From Bacteroidetes bacterium 47-18 (lineage in GTDB: Bacteria > Bacteroidota > Bacteroidia > Chitinophagales > Chitinophagaceae), in NCBI GenBank assembly GCA_001897155.1, contig MKSF01000008.1:1-64000 (forward strand): a DNA stretch of 64,000 bases, given 5' to 3'. Position numbers and translations under genes: made by a program. This document shows, piece by piece, positions 35,018 through 44,625 of this stretch. The stretch's first letter is position 1, and each line of letters begins with the position of its first letter. Below the pieces are notes generated by a model that was not told the origin of the DNA, did no database searches, and worked only from the letters and a program-made list of their open reading frames with translations.

Positions 35018-36349
35018 TTATCTGAACTTCAGTCTCTGCCCCATAACCGTATCTATAACGGTCCCGTTTTCATATACAATATGGCCGTTCACAATGGTTT
35101 TTTCCACCTGCGCGGAAAACGTATGCCCGGAAAAGGGAGACCATCCGCATTTATACAGGATATTATCTTTTGTAACAGTGTACCCGCTGTCTGGATTGAC
35201 CAGCACGAGGTCGGCAAAATAGCCTTCCCTTATATAGCCTCTCTCTCTTACCTGGAAGCAGACGGCCGGTGCGTGGCACATCTTTTCCACTACTTTTTCA
35301 ATGCTGATAGCGCCGGCCTTCACATAGTCCAGCATCAGCAGCAGGGAGTGCTGTACCAGCGGTAAGCCCGAGGGAGCGGCGCCGTAAGGAGCCTGCTTCT
35401 CTTCCCAGGTATGCGGGGCATGGTCGGTGGCTATAATGTCCAGGGTATCGTCGAGCAGGCCTTTCCACAGGGCCGCTTTGTTATCAGCCGATTTGATCGC
35501 GGGGTTGCACTGTATCTGGTTGCCCAGGCGTGCATAATCATCGGCTGTAAAGTGCAGGTGATGCACGCATACCTCATTGGTGATCCGCTTATCTTTCAGC
35601 GGTGTTGTTTTATCGAACAGGCCGAGCTCCTTAGCGGTGGTGATATGCAGTATATGCAGCCTGCTGTTGTGCTTTTTTGCAAGCTCCACGGCAAGGGAGG
35701 AAGACGCGTAGCAGGCTTCCGTATCCCTGATGAGCGGGTGAAAGGACACATCTGCTGCGCCTGCATACTTCGCCTTATTGGCTTTGATGATCTGCTCGTC
35801 TTCACAGTGTGTGGCGATCAGCAACCCGGTCTCGGAAAAGATAGTATGAAGCGTGTGCTGGTTATCTACCAGCATATCGCCAGTGGAGCTGCCCATGAAT
35901 ATCTTGATGCCGCATACCTCGTGTATCTTCTTATTGGTGGCCAGCACTTCTTCGATATTATTGTTGGCGACTCCCATAAAGAAAGAGTAGTTGGCAACAG
36001 ATGTCTGCGAAGCGATCCCGTACTTCTCTTCCAGCCTTTCCTGGGTGGTAGCGGGAGGCTGGGTATTGGGCATTTCCATAAAGGAGGTGGTGCCTCCTGC
36101 TACGGCTGCCCTGCTTTCGGTAGCGATGCGGGCTTTATGTGTAAGGCCGGGTTCCCTGAAATGCACCTGGTCATCAATGACCCCGGGCAGCAGCCATAAT
36201 CCTTCGGCATTGATCTCCTTCGCGGCGAAAGGAACGGAAATATCATCGGCTATCTTTTCTATCCGGTCATTCCTGATCCACACGTCACAGACACGTTGCT
36301 GTCCCTCGTTCACGAGCGTTGCATTTCTTATAATGATATGGTTCGACAT
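35018..36349 (-). CDS. pyrC: Dihydroorotase (amidohydrolase family)
   Basis: A 443-residue amidohydrolase of the dihydroorotase/allantoinase group, which closes N-carbamoyl-aspartate to dihydroorotate in pyrimidine synthesis. It has the FREPG signature, the GIKIFMGSSTG segment carrying a candidate carboxylated lysine, THCED, LHILHIT and the ATDHAPH motif. Unusually, the first metal motif D-x-H-x-H reads Asp59-Asp-Gln61-Val-His63, so one zinc ligand is Gln. I recall the same VIDDQVHFREPG wording in other Bacteroidota enzymes annotated as dihydroorotase, so this is probably a lineage feature. A -7-like TACTTTTG sits at 36394-36387. Confidence 0.88.
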   Translation of the reverse strand: MSNHIIIRNATLVNEGQQRVCDVWIRNDRIEKIADDISVPFAAKEINAEGLWLLPGVIDDQVHFREPGLTHKARIATESRAAVAGGTTSFMEMPNTQPPATTQERLEEKYGIASQTSVANYSFFMGVANNNIEEVLATNKKIHEVCGIKIFMGSSTGDMLVDNQHTLHTIFSETGLLIATHCEDEQIIKANKAKYAGAADVSFHPLIRDTEACYASSSLAVELAKKHNSRLHILHITTAKELGLFDKTTPLKDKRITNEVCVHHLHFTADDYARLGNQIQCNPAIKSADNKAALWKGLLDDTLDIIATDHAPHTWEEKQAPYGAAPSGLPLVQHSLLLMLDYVKAGAISIEKVVEKMCHAPAVCFQVRERGYIREGYFADLVLVNPDSGYTVTKDNILYKCGWSPFSGHTFSAQVEKTIVNGHIVYENGTVIDTVMGQRLKFR

Positions 36350-36406
36350 AGGTAAAGGCAGGTATGGATTTATCTTTTGAATGATACAAAAGTAGCAAAA
36401 ACAAAC

Positions 36407-37048
36407 CTATCTTTTTCTTTTGAACTGCCGGGATTTTGATGTTGACGCAGCAGTGGTAAGCAGCAGCTTCTGTTGGTCTATCATTGGTGAGCTGGTATAA
36501 TCACCCGGCTGTAATCCCCGGATGGTGTAATGACCGATGCTGTAGCGGACAAGCCTGAGCGTGGGAAAGCCTGCGGCCGCTGTCATTCTCCTGACCTGCC
36601 TGTTTTTGCCTTCCGTCAGGGTAAGGCTGATCCAGCTGGTAGGAATGTTTTTGCGGAAGCGTATGGGCGGGTTTCTTTCCGGTAGCTCCGGTTCAGGGAT
36701 CAGCGTAGCCACTGCGGGTAAGGTATGGTGTGGCTGGCCGTTGATATGGATGGTCACGCCATCTCTGAGCTGCTGTAAGGCTTCAGGTGTGATGCTGCCT
36801 TCCACCTGTACGTAATAGGTGCGCTGGTGCATGAAAGACGGGTGCAGCAACCGGTGCGTGACGGATGTATCATTCGTCAGTAAGAGCAGACCTTCGCTGT
36901 CATAATCCAGGCGGCCTACAGGATATACATCTCCGGGTATGTCTGTTAAAAAATCTGCGAGCGTAGCTTTATCTCCTGCTGCGGAAAACTGGCTCATCAC
37001 CTGATAAGGTTTATAAAACCAGATATACGTATATGCCTTATGCTTCAT
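36407..37048 (-). CDS. rluE: 23S rRNA pseudouridine synthase, RluE-like
   Basis: A 213-residue RsuA/RluE-type synthase. It lacks an S4 domain and starts almost directly at the catalytic domain: [15 protein letters not shown], then [17 protein letters not shown] with the catalytic Asp48. [31 protein letters not shown] is the family C-terminal block. RluE modifies one uridine in helix 89 of 23S rRNA; the site is inferred from family membership. The C-terminal tail is basic (KSRQFKRKR). A modest hairpin lies in its upstream region. It is a single gene between dihydroorotase and a divergent lipoprotein gene. Confidence 0.88.
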   Translation of the reverse strand: MKHKAYTYIWFYKPYQVMSQFSAAGDKATLADFLTDIPGDVYPVGRLDYDSEGLLLLTNDTSVTHRLLHPSFMHQRTYYVQVEGSITPEALQQLRDGVTIHINGQPHHTLPAVATLIPEPELPERNPPIRFRKNIPTSWISLTLTEGKNRQVRRMTAAAGFPTLRLVRYSIGHYTIRGLQPGDYTSSPMIDQQKLLLTTAASTSKSRQFKRKR

Positions 37049-37353
37049 AGTCGCTGAAAGTATTGCCAGGCAAGCGTTTTAAAAGATAAAGTCCCGACAG
37101 GACATCGAGACTTTTATTAATGGGTTAGTAAGGACGCATCTTTACAATACAATATTAGCAAGTATTTTTGTGTTGAGGAAATATTTTTTAATTAAAATTT
37201 CCACAAAGGCTGAAAAAGTGTGCATAATAAAAGCAGGTGCAGTGTATGAAAGTAAAGCGCCGCATCATCTGCGGATGAAATACGGCAGCGATAATTGAAA
37301 TAATTTTATCACCTTTGCATGAGAGGATCAGTACCTAAATATATCATTCCGGA
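37049..37353. other. Intergenic region with two small hairpins
   Basis: This 305-bp divergent gap between rluE and the lipoprotein gene holds no convincing ORF. A stem with 6-bp arms and an interrupted extension is at 37087-37113, in the leader of rluE. A CCGCA/TGCGG hairpin is at 37260-37274. A TTTGC motif lies at 37314-37318, but without TA at the right distance, so no full promoter match is claimed. Confidence 0.5.
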
Positions 37354-38199
37354 ATGAAAAAAATAATCGTAATCTATAGCATCCTGGCAGGTGCTGCACT
37401 ATTCACTTCCTGTGATAATCCTGCAGGCAACCATGATTTAAAACCTATTGTGTTGGGTGATTCTGCCTTTATTGTAACGGAAACGGATTCCCAGTATCTC
37501 GGCGATAATGTGGAAGACCTGGAGTATGGTAAAAGGAGCCAGGTCCGTACGGGTGCTGCAGGTGCCGATACGGCAACGGCATTGCCGCCCTCCGCCCGCC
37601 AGGCTGCCGATACCCCGGTGAAAAAGGATGTGCAGGCTGCAAGCCCTATTGCATCAGGCGGTCACGGCATTGCTATCGGGAACGGCTCTTCACTGGTGAT
37701 AGATGGTGTAAAGCTTAAAGAGTTCAAAGCGCAGGATGGTACTGTTGCGAACGACCTGGATTATCTCATCACTTCGGGTAAGTACAATCAGGCGGTTATC
37801 AGGCTGGATAAGGGTAAGATCAGCAAGGTGTCTTACAGGTACCAGTCGGGTGTATTATATACCATCAACAATACAGCCTTGAAATTATCATCGGTCGGCA
37901 ACTATACATCGGATTGGGAGCCGGTATCATTTAAGGGGAACGAGATAGGTGTTCCTAAAGTAGCGAACGTAAAGCCCGGCAGCGCTACCGCGGCACAGCT
38001 CAAAACTGCCGTTCAGAAAGAGCTGCAGTCAAGGAAATATAAATCTTCCGTTGTGCAGTCGGAAGTGAATAAGATAGGATCAAGATCCAAACCCACGCAG
38101 GCACCTTTCAGCACGGATATCACAGGCATTACGCTGAAGATAGCAGGAACTGATGCCAAAGGAAAATCGTTTGAGAAAAATATTAAACTGGAAATGTAA
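37354..38199 (+). CDS. Hypothetical lipoprotein coupled to a rhomboid protease
   Basis: A 281-residue predicted lipoprotein (lipobox LFTSC, Cys20). A low-complexity Ala/Pro/Asp-rich linker (about 65-105) follows. The C-terminal ~170 residues form a strand-helix domain with GHGIAIGNGSSLVIDGVKLKEF and LKTAVQKELQSRKYKSSVVQSEVN; I know no family. Its stop codon shares one base with the ATG of the rhomboid protease gene (TAATG), so the two are translationally coupled. A substrate or regulator relationship with the protease is possible but not shown. There is one clear start, the ATG at 37354. Confidence 0.72.
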   Translation: MKKIIVIYSILAGAALFTSCDNPAGNHDLKPIVLGDSAFIVTETDSQYLGDNVEDLEYGKRSQVRTGAAGADTATALPPSARQAADTPVKKDVQAASPIASGGHGIAIGNGSSLVIDGVKLKEFKAQDGTVANDLDYLITSGKYNQAVIRLDKGKISKVSYRYQSGVLYTINNTALKLSSVGNYTSDWEPVSFKGNEIGVPKVANVKPGSATAAQLKTAVQKELQSRKYKSSVVQSEVNKIGSRSKPTQAPFSTDITGITLKIAGTDAKGKSFEKNIKLEM

Positions 38200-38810
38200 T
38201 GACGCTGAACCTGGTCACTCTTATTATACTTATCACGGTGGTGCTGTCGTATATAGCTTTTTCCAACAGGGAGCTGCTGTACAAACTGCTGCTGTGGCCT
38301 TACCGTATGAAGCGGGAGCCGGCGGAATATTACAGGATGCTGACCTCCGGGTTTGTGCATGGTGATGTGCCGCACCTGGCGGTGAATATGATCACCTTTT
38401 ATTTCTTTGGCAATGCACTGCAGAGGATACTGACGAATACGCAGTTCCTCCTGTTATACTGCATCGCCATTATTGTGGCCAATATTCCTTCCGCTATCCG
38501 ACACAGGGACCGTTATGAGCGGATGGCGCTGGGCGCATCCGGTGGTGTGGCCGCCGTAGTGTTCGCGTTTATTTACCTGGCGCCCTGGGAACCCATCTAC
38601 CTGTTTTTTATACTTAAGATACCGGCTATTTTATTTGCAGTAGCCTATGTGATCTATTCTTACGTTATGAAGGGCAAGGATACGAGGATCGGTCATGAGG
38701 CGCATTTGTGGGGAGCGCTTTTCGGGTTCTTCTTTATGGCAGTAGTGGTAGATCCTACGCACGGTAAGCTTTTCATTGAGCAGATAAAGGCCATTCCCTA
38801 CTTCAAATAA
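38199..38810 (+). CDS. Rhomboid-family intramembrane serine protease
   Basis: A 203-residue polytopic protein with about six membrane helices. The catalytic dyad is Ser114 in LGASGGVAAV (GxSG) and His169 in HEAHLWGALFG. The conserved HLAVNM at about 59-64 fits the family's H-x2-x-N element near helix 2. Rhomboids cleave single-pass membrane proteins within the bilayer. It is translationally coupled to the preceding lipoprotein gene, and 23 bp separate it from ridA downstream. Confidence 0.92.
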   Translation: MTLNLVTLIILITVVLSYIAFSNRELLYKLLLWPYRMKREPAEYYRMLTSGFVHGDVPHLAVNMITFYFFGNALQRILTNTQFLLLYCIAIIVANIPSAIRHRDRYERMALGASGGVAAVVFAFIYLAPWEPIYLFFILKIPAILFAVAYVIYSYVMKGKDTRIGHEAHLWGALFGFFFMAVVVDPTHGKLFIEQIKAIPYFK

Positions 38811-38833
38811 TAATTTAATCAAGATTTTAGCAT

Positions 38834-39244
38834 ATGCAGCAATCGTTTTCAACCCATAAGGCGCCGCAGCCGGTAGGCCTGTATCCTCATGCCAAGAGAG
38901 CCGGAGACCTGCTTTTCCTGTCGGGCATAGGTCCCCGTACCACGGAAAACACCATTCCCGGTCTTGAGCTGGATAAGAACGGCAATTTCCTGGCATTCGA
39001 TTTTGAGGCCCAGTGCCGCAGCGTATTCGAAAATGTAAGGATCGTACTTGAAGAAAGCGGCAGCAGCTGGGATAAGCTGGTGGATGTAACGGTCTTCCTG
39101 GTGAATATGAAGCGTGATTTTCATACGTTCAACAAGCTGTATGCAGAATATTTTAAGGATAACCAGCCCTGCAGAACAACGGTAGAGATCAACAGCCTGC
39201 CTACACCGATCGCCATTGAGCTGAAATGCATTGCTACTATCTGA
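38834..39244 (+). CDS. RidA family enamine/imine deaminase
   Basis: A 136-residue protein of the YjgF/YER057c/UK114 (RidA) family. RidA hydrolyses reactive enamine/imine intermediates released by PLP enzymes. It carries RAGDLLFLSGIGPR at the start and the conserved substrate-binding Arg in NQPCRTTVEINSLPTPIAIELKCIA. The length is typical. It is likely co-transcribed with the rhomboid gene. Whether it is a true RidA or one of the Rid1-7 subgroups needs a tree. Confidence 0.9.
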   Translation: MQQSFSTHKAPQPVGLYPHAKRAGDLLFLSGIGPRTTENTIPGLELDKNGNFLAFDFEAQCRSVFENVRIVLEESGSSWDKLVDVTVFLVNMKRDFHTFNKLYAEYFKDNQPCRTTVEINSLPTPIAIELKCIATI

Positions 39245-39337
39245 TCCTCAGGCACGGCGTAAAAGGGGATAGTCCCGCAGTATAAAAAATGCGTACATCT
39301 CATTTTTGTCGTACCTTTGCGATTATACTTTCAATGC

Positions 39338-41134
39338 ATGAAAAAAATTCGTAATTTTTGTATTATAGCCCATATCGACCATGGTAAAAGCACCCTGGCA
39401 GACAGGCTGCTGGAGCACACCAAGACCATATCTGAACGCGATATGCAGAATCAGGTACTGGATGATATGGACCTGGAGCGGGAGAAGGGCATTACCATCA
39501 AGAGCAAAGCCATTCAGATAACCTACAATTATAAGGGAGAAGATTATACCTATAACCTGATTGATACGCCGGGTCACGTGGATTTTTCCTACGAGGTGTC
39601 CCGCGCGCTTGCCGCCTGTGAAGGCGCGTTGCTGCTGGTGGACGCATCGCAGGGCATACAGGCGCAAACCATATCCAACCTGTATCTTGCCATTGATAAC
39701 GACCTGGAGATCATCCCCGTTATTAACAAGGTAGATATGGACGGCGCTATGATCCCCGAGGTAACGGACCAGATCGTGGACCTGATAGGCTGTAAGCCTG
39801 AAGATATTATCCTGGCCAGCGGTAAAAGCGGCATTGGTATAGAAGATATACTGCAGGCTATCGCAGAGCGCGTACCGGCCCCGGCCGGCAGCCCGGACCT
39901 GCCTACGCAGGCCCTTATCTTTGATTCCGTTTTCAACCCGTTCAGGGGCATTATCGTTTACTTCCGCGTGCTGAACGGCAGCATCAGGAAAGGCGATAAG
40001 GTAAAATTTATCAATACCGGTAAGGAATACGAAGCTGACGAGGTGGGTAGCCTCGGGCTGGGCCTGATCCCCCGGAAAGAGATACTGACCGGTGACGTAG
40101 GTTATATCATCACCGGTATCAAAAATGCGCGGGAGGTAAAAGTGGGTGATACCATTACCCTGGTATCCAATCCCAGCACGGAAGCTATCAGGGGATTTGA
40201 GGATGTGAAGCCGATGGTGTTCGCAGGTATTTTCCCGGTATCGTCGGATGATTTCGAAGAGCTGAGAGACTGTATGGAAAAGCTGCAGCTCAACGATGCT
40301 TCACTGACCTTCGAGCCCGAAACCTCCCAGGCCCTGGGCTTTGGTTTCCGATGCGGTTTCCTGGGTATGCTTCATATGGAAATTATCCAGGAGCGCCTGG
40401 AACGCGAATTTAACCAGACGGTCATCACTACGGTTCCCAACGTGAGCTTCCACGCCTATACCACTCGGGAAAAAGATGTGAAGATCATCGTGAACAACCC
40501 CTCCGAAATGCCGGAGCCTTCCCGCCTGGACCGGGTGGAAGAGCCCTTCATCCGTGCGCAGATCATCACCCTGCCGGACTATATAGGCAATATCATGAGC
40601 CTGTGCCTGAATAAGCGTGGTATCCTGGTCAACCAGAACTACCTGACGCCTACCAGGGTGGAGTTGATATTTGAAATGCCGCTTGCGGAGATCGTTTTTG
40701 ACTTTTACGATAAGCTGAAGTCGTCCACCAGGGGATATGCCTCCTTTGACTATCACCCGCTGGATTACCGTCTCAGCGATATTACCAAGATGGATATACT
40801 GCTGAATGGCGAACAGGTAGATGCCTTAAGCGCGCTGATCCACAGGAGCCGCGCGCACGATTTCGGAAGGAAATTATGTGAAAAATTAAAAGAATTGTTA
40901 CCCCGCCAGCAGTTTATGATCGCTATCCAGGCTGCTATCGGTGCCAAGATAGTGGCCCGCGAAACGATATCGGCCATGCGTAAGGATGTTACGGCCAAAT
41001 GCTACGGCGGTGATATTTCCCGTAAACGGAAGCTCCTCGAAAAGCAGAAGGAAGGTAAGAAGCGCATGCGCCAGATAGGTTCTGTAGAGGTACCGCAGGA
41101 AGCATTCCTGGCTGTACTGAAGCTCAACGATTAA
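39338..41134 (+). CDS. lepA: Elongation factor 4 (LepA GTPase)
   Basis: A 598-residue translational GTPase that back-translocates stalled ribosomes or assists initiation. The G1 motif AHIDHGKST is at about 11-19; DTPGH (G3) and NKVDM (G4) follow. The LepA-specific C-terminal domain is complete ([24 protein letters not shown]). The frame begins 7 codons earlier, but the ATG at 39338 ([15 protein letters not shown]) is the family start. A TACCTTTG box is at 39312-39319. It ends at a strong terminator. Confidence 0.97.
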   Translation: MKKIRNFCIIAHIDHGKSTLADRLLEHTKTISERDMQNQVLDDMDLEREKGITIKSKAIQITYNYKGEDYTYNLIDTPGHVDFSYEVSRALAACEGALLLVDASQGIQAQTISNLYLAIDNDLEIIPVINKVDMDGAMIPEVTDQIVDLIGCKPEDIILASGKSGIGIEDILQAIAERVPAPAGSPDLPTQALIFDSVFNPFRGIIVYFRVLNGSIRKGDKVKFINTGKEYEADEVGSLGLGLIPRKEILTGDVGYIITGIKNAREVKVGDTITLVSNPSTEAIRGFEDVKPMVFAGIFPVSSDDFEELRDCMEKLQLNDASLTFEPETSQALGFGFRCGFLGMLHMEIIQERLEREFNQTVITTVPNVSFHAYTTREKDVKIIVNNPSEMPEPSRLDRVEEPFIRAQIITLPDYIGNIMSLCLNKRGILVNQNYLTPTRVELIFEMPLAEIVFDFYDKLKSSTRGYASFDYHPLDYRLSDITKMDILLNGEQVDALSALIHRSRAHDFGRKLCEKLKELLPRQQFMIAIQAAIGAKIVARETISAMRKDVTAKCYGGDISRKRKLLEKQKEGKKRMRQIGSVEVPQEAFLAVLKLND

Positions 41135-41154
41135 CAAGCATATACATATAAAAG

Positions 41155-41185
41155 ATCCCGGAGGCCCCGCTTCCGGGATTTTTTT
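41155..41185 (+). terminator. Intrinsic terminator of lepA
   Basis: Arms ATCCCGGA (41155-41162) and TCCGGGAT (41172-41179), then a run of seven T residues. It lies 20 bp beyond the lepA stop codon. Confidence 0.9.
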
Positions 41186-41226
41186 ATGCGTGCAGCCGGT
41201 AGCTGTATTAAGAAATTGCTGAATGG

Positions 41227-41258
41227 CTTGGTTTATAGGTGGTTATATTTTATTTTTG
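41227..41258 (+). promoter_or_regulatory. Promoter of the secreted protein gene at 41289
   Basis: CTTG (41227-41230; one mismatch from TTTG), a 20-bp spacer and a perfect -7 box TATTTTTG (41251-41258) precede the ATG at 41289 by 30 bp. Confidence 0.6.
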
Positions 41259-41288
41259 CATTATCTTTAATTTTTATTAACATCTATA

Positions 41289-42137
41289 ATGAGCAGATTT
41301 TTATTATTATTTGCAGTATCTTTTATGCTGACCGGTATCACAGCCCGTTCGCAGGTGGTTATTATATTCGGGGGGAAGGTGCCCGGGTATTTATCCAATT
41401 ACGAAATTGGTTATTCCTATTCGTTTACCGCTGTCAACCAGGTCCAGACCTTTACACTGCCTGATGGCAGCGTCCACGAATTCAAATCGAACCAGGTCCG
41501 TTCCCTGATGTCTCCCGGTGTGTATATCGGCTGGAGCCTGGCATTAAAAAAGCTCGGTATGCAGAAACGTTCTGCATTAGGGCTGAATATAGGTATGCAG
41601 GAGAATATGTTCCTGTGGTCGCATACTTCCAAAACCTGGGGCAAGACTTCCTGGGCGATAGATGGTACGGGCCAGGACGGCTTTTATGATGAAGAGACTA
41701 TCGGTATGTCCATGCAGATCGGCGTGCCCGTGAGCCTGGATTTTAAATTCGGGTTTGACGCGCTTAAATATAAAAATATCAGGTGGGCGTCTTCGGTCGG
41801 TATCGGGGTAATGCCGCAGTTCACGATGTCCGCAGGCATACCCAATTTTGAATCAGAAAGCTTCGCAATAGGTGTGACGCCTTTTATCAAGGGAGATATA
41901 GGCTTTTTCGCGGGTATCGCTATGAAGCTGAGGGCCCAGGTGGGCTTTGGTGTGATGCCGATGGCTGATTCCAGGAATTCCATGTTCGGCGGCATGTCGG
42001 GTGGTATCTTCGGGGAAAACAGCGGTGTGAAGCATGAATATAAAGTGAATGCACCTGTACAGGCTACCATCAGCTTTATCATTATGCCGTTTTCCTGGAC
42101 CTGGGGCGAAAAAGGCTGGTGGAATACTTACAGATAA
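41289..42137 (+). CDS. Hypothetical exported protein, possible outer-membrane barrel
   Basis: A 282-residue protein with a signal peptide (about 1-21, MLTGITARS). The mature part is Gly- and aromatic-rich with repeated amphipathic strands, such as YEIGYSYSFTAV, SPGVYIGWSLAL, VPVSLDFKFGFDAL and GFFAGIAMKLRAQVGFGVMP. This is typical of a small outer-membrane barrel or an outer-membrane-associated protein, and no enzyme motif is present. It has its own promoter (41227-41258) and a strong terminator after it, so it is a one-gene unit. Confidence 0.68.
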   Translation: MSRFLLLFAVSFMLTGITARSQVVIIFGGKVPGYLSNYEIGYSYSFTAVNQVQTFTLPDGSVHEFKSNQVRSLMSPGVYIGWSLALKKLGMQKRSALGLNIGMQENMFLWSHTSKTWGKTSWAIDGTGQDGFYDEETIGMSMQIGVPVSLDFKFGFDALKYKNIRWASSVGIGVMPQFTMSAGIPNFESESFAIGVTPFIKGDIGFFAGIAMKLRAQVGFGVMPMADSRNSMFGGMSGGIFGENSGVKHEYKVNAPVQATISFIIMPFSWTWGEKGWWNTYR

Positions 42138-42163
42138 TGATAATATGCCGTTCTTTATTTTGG

Positions 42164-42193
42164 AGGCTGCCCGTTAAGCGGGCAGCCTTTTTT
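42164..42193 (+). terminator. Intrinsic terminator of the gene at 41289
   Basis: Arms AGGCTGCCCG (42164-42173) and CGGGCAGCCT (42179-42188), a 5-nt loop and a T run of six. It lies 27 bp after the stop codon. Confidence 0.92.
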
Positions 42194-42364
42194 ATCAGGA
42201 TGTTACTAGTCTTACCCGCAGGAAACAAGCGGAGCATAAAGCCACAGTATAAAAATATCTTGTCATATTGCCTGAATATCGTAGCCATAGTCCTGTCATT
42301 AACGGTTCGGGCATTGCCGGAGATCAGGAATTCTTTGCACGGCAGTGCCATTAAGACTACTGTT

Positions 42365-42835
42365 CTATAATCCGCCTTTCAATTCAATATTTAACTGCCT
42401 GCCTTCCTCACGGGCTTTTTTATCCATTCCTGAGCCTGCTGCAATGCCGATTCCCATTCCTATGGGTAGTCCAATCGCCAATAATCCCATATTATTCATA
42501 AGCATCCCAAAAGTAATGCCGATGGGGAGCCCGAATGCAGTCATTCCCAGAACCAGCCATAAATTCCGGTAATAATTTTTGGGTACAATTTTATGCCTCT
42601 TTTCTATCAGCCTGCAAATTTTTGCCTGTTTTCTTAGTATCAGTCTTTTAAGATCATGGCCTGCTATCCTGTCGGAATTTAATTCTTCAATGTCTCTGTT
42701 AATAGAAGAAACAGTATTTTCAGGTAGATTCCGCCTGTTTAATTCTTTAACGAGCTCATTGAATTGAGCGGCAATTCTGTTCAACTTTTCGTTATTGGTT
42801 ATTGCCTCCCGTTTTGTTATTGCTGTTATGTTCAT
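42365..42835 (-). CDS. Small Gly-rich membrane protein
   Basis: A 156-residue protein. The first ~90 residues are charged and helical, with heptad-like spacing (LNRIAAQFNELVKELNRRNL), and look like a coiled coil. Two Gly/Met-rich membrane segments follow (LVLGMTAFGLPIGITFGML and LLAIGLPIGMGIGIAAG), separated by NNM, a glycine-zipper style hairpin. A basic tail ends it. I recognise no family. Similar small membrane proteins can be stress-related or toxin-like, but nothing here shows that. It is in an AT-rich orphan-gene region. Confidence 0.6.
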   Translation of the reverse strand: MNITAITKREAITNNEKLNRIAAQFNELVKELNRRNLPENTVSSINRDIEELNSDRIAGHDLKRLILRKQAKICRLIEKRHKIVPKNYYRNLWLVLGMTAFGLPIGITFGMLMNNMGLLAIGLPIGMGIGIAAGSGMDKKAREEGRQLNIELKGGL

Positions 42836-42924
42836 AATTTTCTGTTTTTCTGCCGGCTGTTAAAGGAAAGCACCGGCGTAAATGGGATGACAGATCCGAA
42901 TCAACCTTCTGTCGGAAATAAATA

Positions 42925-43719
42925 TTAAAACATAAATTCAATTTCTGTCCCCGATTGCCAGCCTGTTGCAATCCCTAAAATAATCCAAATGAATAAAAAT
43001 ACCTGTATAGCACTGAGCAATATGAAAAGAAATATCCTGTAACCAAATCCAAGCAATGAATAATCTTTCCGGAAAGTATTATAATAACCCCAAATAATAT
43101 AAAGCAAAACCCAATAGGGTGTGATGTTATGGATAAAATCAAAAAATTTTGGAGATAAGCCTGCGAATTCAATAAAAGAAACGATCAGAACCAGCGTGGT
43201 GATCAGAATGGTGCCTAAAAGCAATATGCCGCTTATGATAAAGTGTTCGCTGTAATTAAGTCTTTTCCGTTTGAATACCAGAAAGCTGTTCAAAGCGGTT
43301 AAAGGCACTAAGGCGAATATGAACAGCTTACCGTATTTAGATAATATTTCACCTATCGTTTTACCTGCTTCATTCATTGTTGGGGTCAGGGCCCTGCTCG
43401 GATCAATTTTCAATGCAATGCTGTTGTAATAATGGGTCAGTAAAATGTTGAATCCTATTAAGATCAGTATGAAATAAAAGACATTGTAATAATTCACACG
43501 TTTCCCTGAAATATACTCCAGCGCAGCTTTGCCCGGACGTATCAAGGCCTGCCTGGCTGTGAACAACATGCCTTTTTCTATATGGAGCGTTCCATGCAGG
43601 ACATCGTGAGCGATAAAGTGCTTAAATGTAATACGATGTGTATCGGCTTTTTGGCCACAGCCGGCACAGTATTTGCCTGTCAGTTCTTTTCCGCAGTTAA
43701 GGCATTTCTTATTTGTCAT
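42925..43719 (-). CDS. DUF3667 zinc-ribbon membrane protein
   Basis: A 264-residue protein. Four cysteines form a zinc ribbon at the N-terminus (C6-x2-C9, C18-x2-C21). The next ~60 residues contain HDVLHGTLHIEKGMLFTARQALIRPGKAALEYISGKRVNYYN, the DUF3667 block. Five or so membrane helices follow (about 78 onwards, FILILIGFNILL). DUF3667 proteins are frequent in Bacteroidota and have no proven function. The gene is AT-rich. No partner is apparent nearby. Confidence 0.82.
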   Translation of the reverse strand: MTNKKCLNCGKELTGKYCAGCGQKADTHRITFKHFIAHDVLHGTLHIEKGMLFTARQALIRPGKAALEYISGKRVNYYNVFYFILILIGFNILLTHYYNSIALKIDPSRALTPTMNEAGKTIGEILSKYGKLFIFALVPLTALNSFLVFKRKRLNYSEHFIISGILLLGTILITTLVLIVSFIEFAGLSPKFFDFIHNITPYWVLLYIIWGYYNTFRKDYSLLGFGYRIFLFILLSAIQVFLFIWIILGIATGWQSGTEIEFMF

Positions 43720-43815
43720 TGATTGTTACGATATATTGGGTTTTGAATTGCTGCCAGCGGTTCGGGTTTATGTCCGGGTGAAGATCGAAGCATAAAGGCG
43801 GATAATATAGTTCAA

Positions 43816-44511
43816 TTAAAAAGCTGCCGTTTCCGTCCTTGTCAGAAGTTTAGTTTTTTTTTTCGCTTGCGTGTCCGTATGTTGAAGAAATCCTTTCCAT
43901 CTTTCGCTTAGTGCCAGGCTAAATTTATTTATCGTTTCCTTTTGTGTTGCCGAACAGTTGTTACAGTTTGATTGGAGCTTTTTGATGTAGTTCCCAACAA
44001 CTGGCTTGTCGTAATTGTCTTCACTGATGATCCCAAACTCCAGCATTACAATGTCTGCCCAGGTCTCCAGGTCACTTTCAGTATGGCATTGTCTGCTGTC
44101 AAAGAAGGAAGCAAATTCTTCTGTGTTATTCAAGACATAATTGTAGCCTGCATTTCCAAGTCCTTCTGAAAAGTAGCCGTCCGATTTCTTTACTGATTTC
44201 GTTACGACTTTAAAGTAAAACGGTCTTAAAGATATGTCTTTTGCCGTTAAACCATCAAGCAGCGCCAGTGCTTCGTTATCGTTGTTTAAATTCCACTCAT
44301 GATCGAGATAAATATCTTTGGCAATTTCTGGTATTTCTGGATCTTTGACGAATACATCAAAGCCGCAATTATATTCGTCATTATTTATTTCGTTTTTGTC
44401 AACGGGAACCGGGTGGTCTTTTACCGTTGCATTGTCAATCAATCTTCGGTCCGCTGAACTGTTACAGGCAAAAAGTCCAAAAGTCAACAGTGTTATGAAT
44501 GTCAATTTCAT
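43816..44511 (-). CDS. Hypothetical lipoprotein
   Basis: A 231-residue protein with a lipoprotein signal (TFGLFAC, Cys16) and a Ser-Asp-Asn-rich start. A further five cysteines are scattered through the mature part, including NCNNC. The sequence is mostly alpha-helical in appearance (ESDLETWADIVMLEFGII; TINKFSLALSERWKGFL). A Lys-rich tail ends the protein. I recognise no family. The neighbouring genes on both sides are also orphan exported proteins in AT-rich DNA. Confidence 0.6.
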   Translation of the reverse strand: MKLTFITLLTFGLFACNSSADRRLIDNATVKDHPVPVDKNEINNDEYNCGFDVFVKDPEIPEIAKDIYLDHEWNLNNDNEALALLDGLTAKDISLRPFYFKVVTKSVKKSDGYFSEGLGNAGYNYVLNNTEEFASFFDSRQCHTESDLETWADIVMLEFGIISEDNYDKPVVGNYIKKLQSNCNNCSATQKETINKFSLALSERWKGFLQHTDTQAKKKTKLLTRTETAAF

Positions 44512-44625
44512 GATGCTGTATTAATTGTCTTGGCTGGCCACTGAACGGGCCGCCTTTTTTATTTTTTCGATGTTGCGTTGTGCGCTTTGTTGATGTTCCG
44601 CACCTGCCGCCAGATGTTATAAAAG

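Noticed and set aside
37087-37113. Hairpin followed by TTTT, as a plus-strand terminator
   Set aside because: No plus-strand gene ends here, and the stem is interrupted; at most a leader structure of rluE.
39303-39319. Full promoter for lepA (TTTTTG plus TACCTTTG)
   Set aside because: The TTTG is only 3 bp from the -7 box instead of ~19-20, so only the -7 box is credible.
42119-42370. 83-codon plus-strand open frame
   Set aside because: It runs through the terminator at 42164-42193 and overlaps the end of a real gene.
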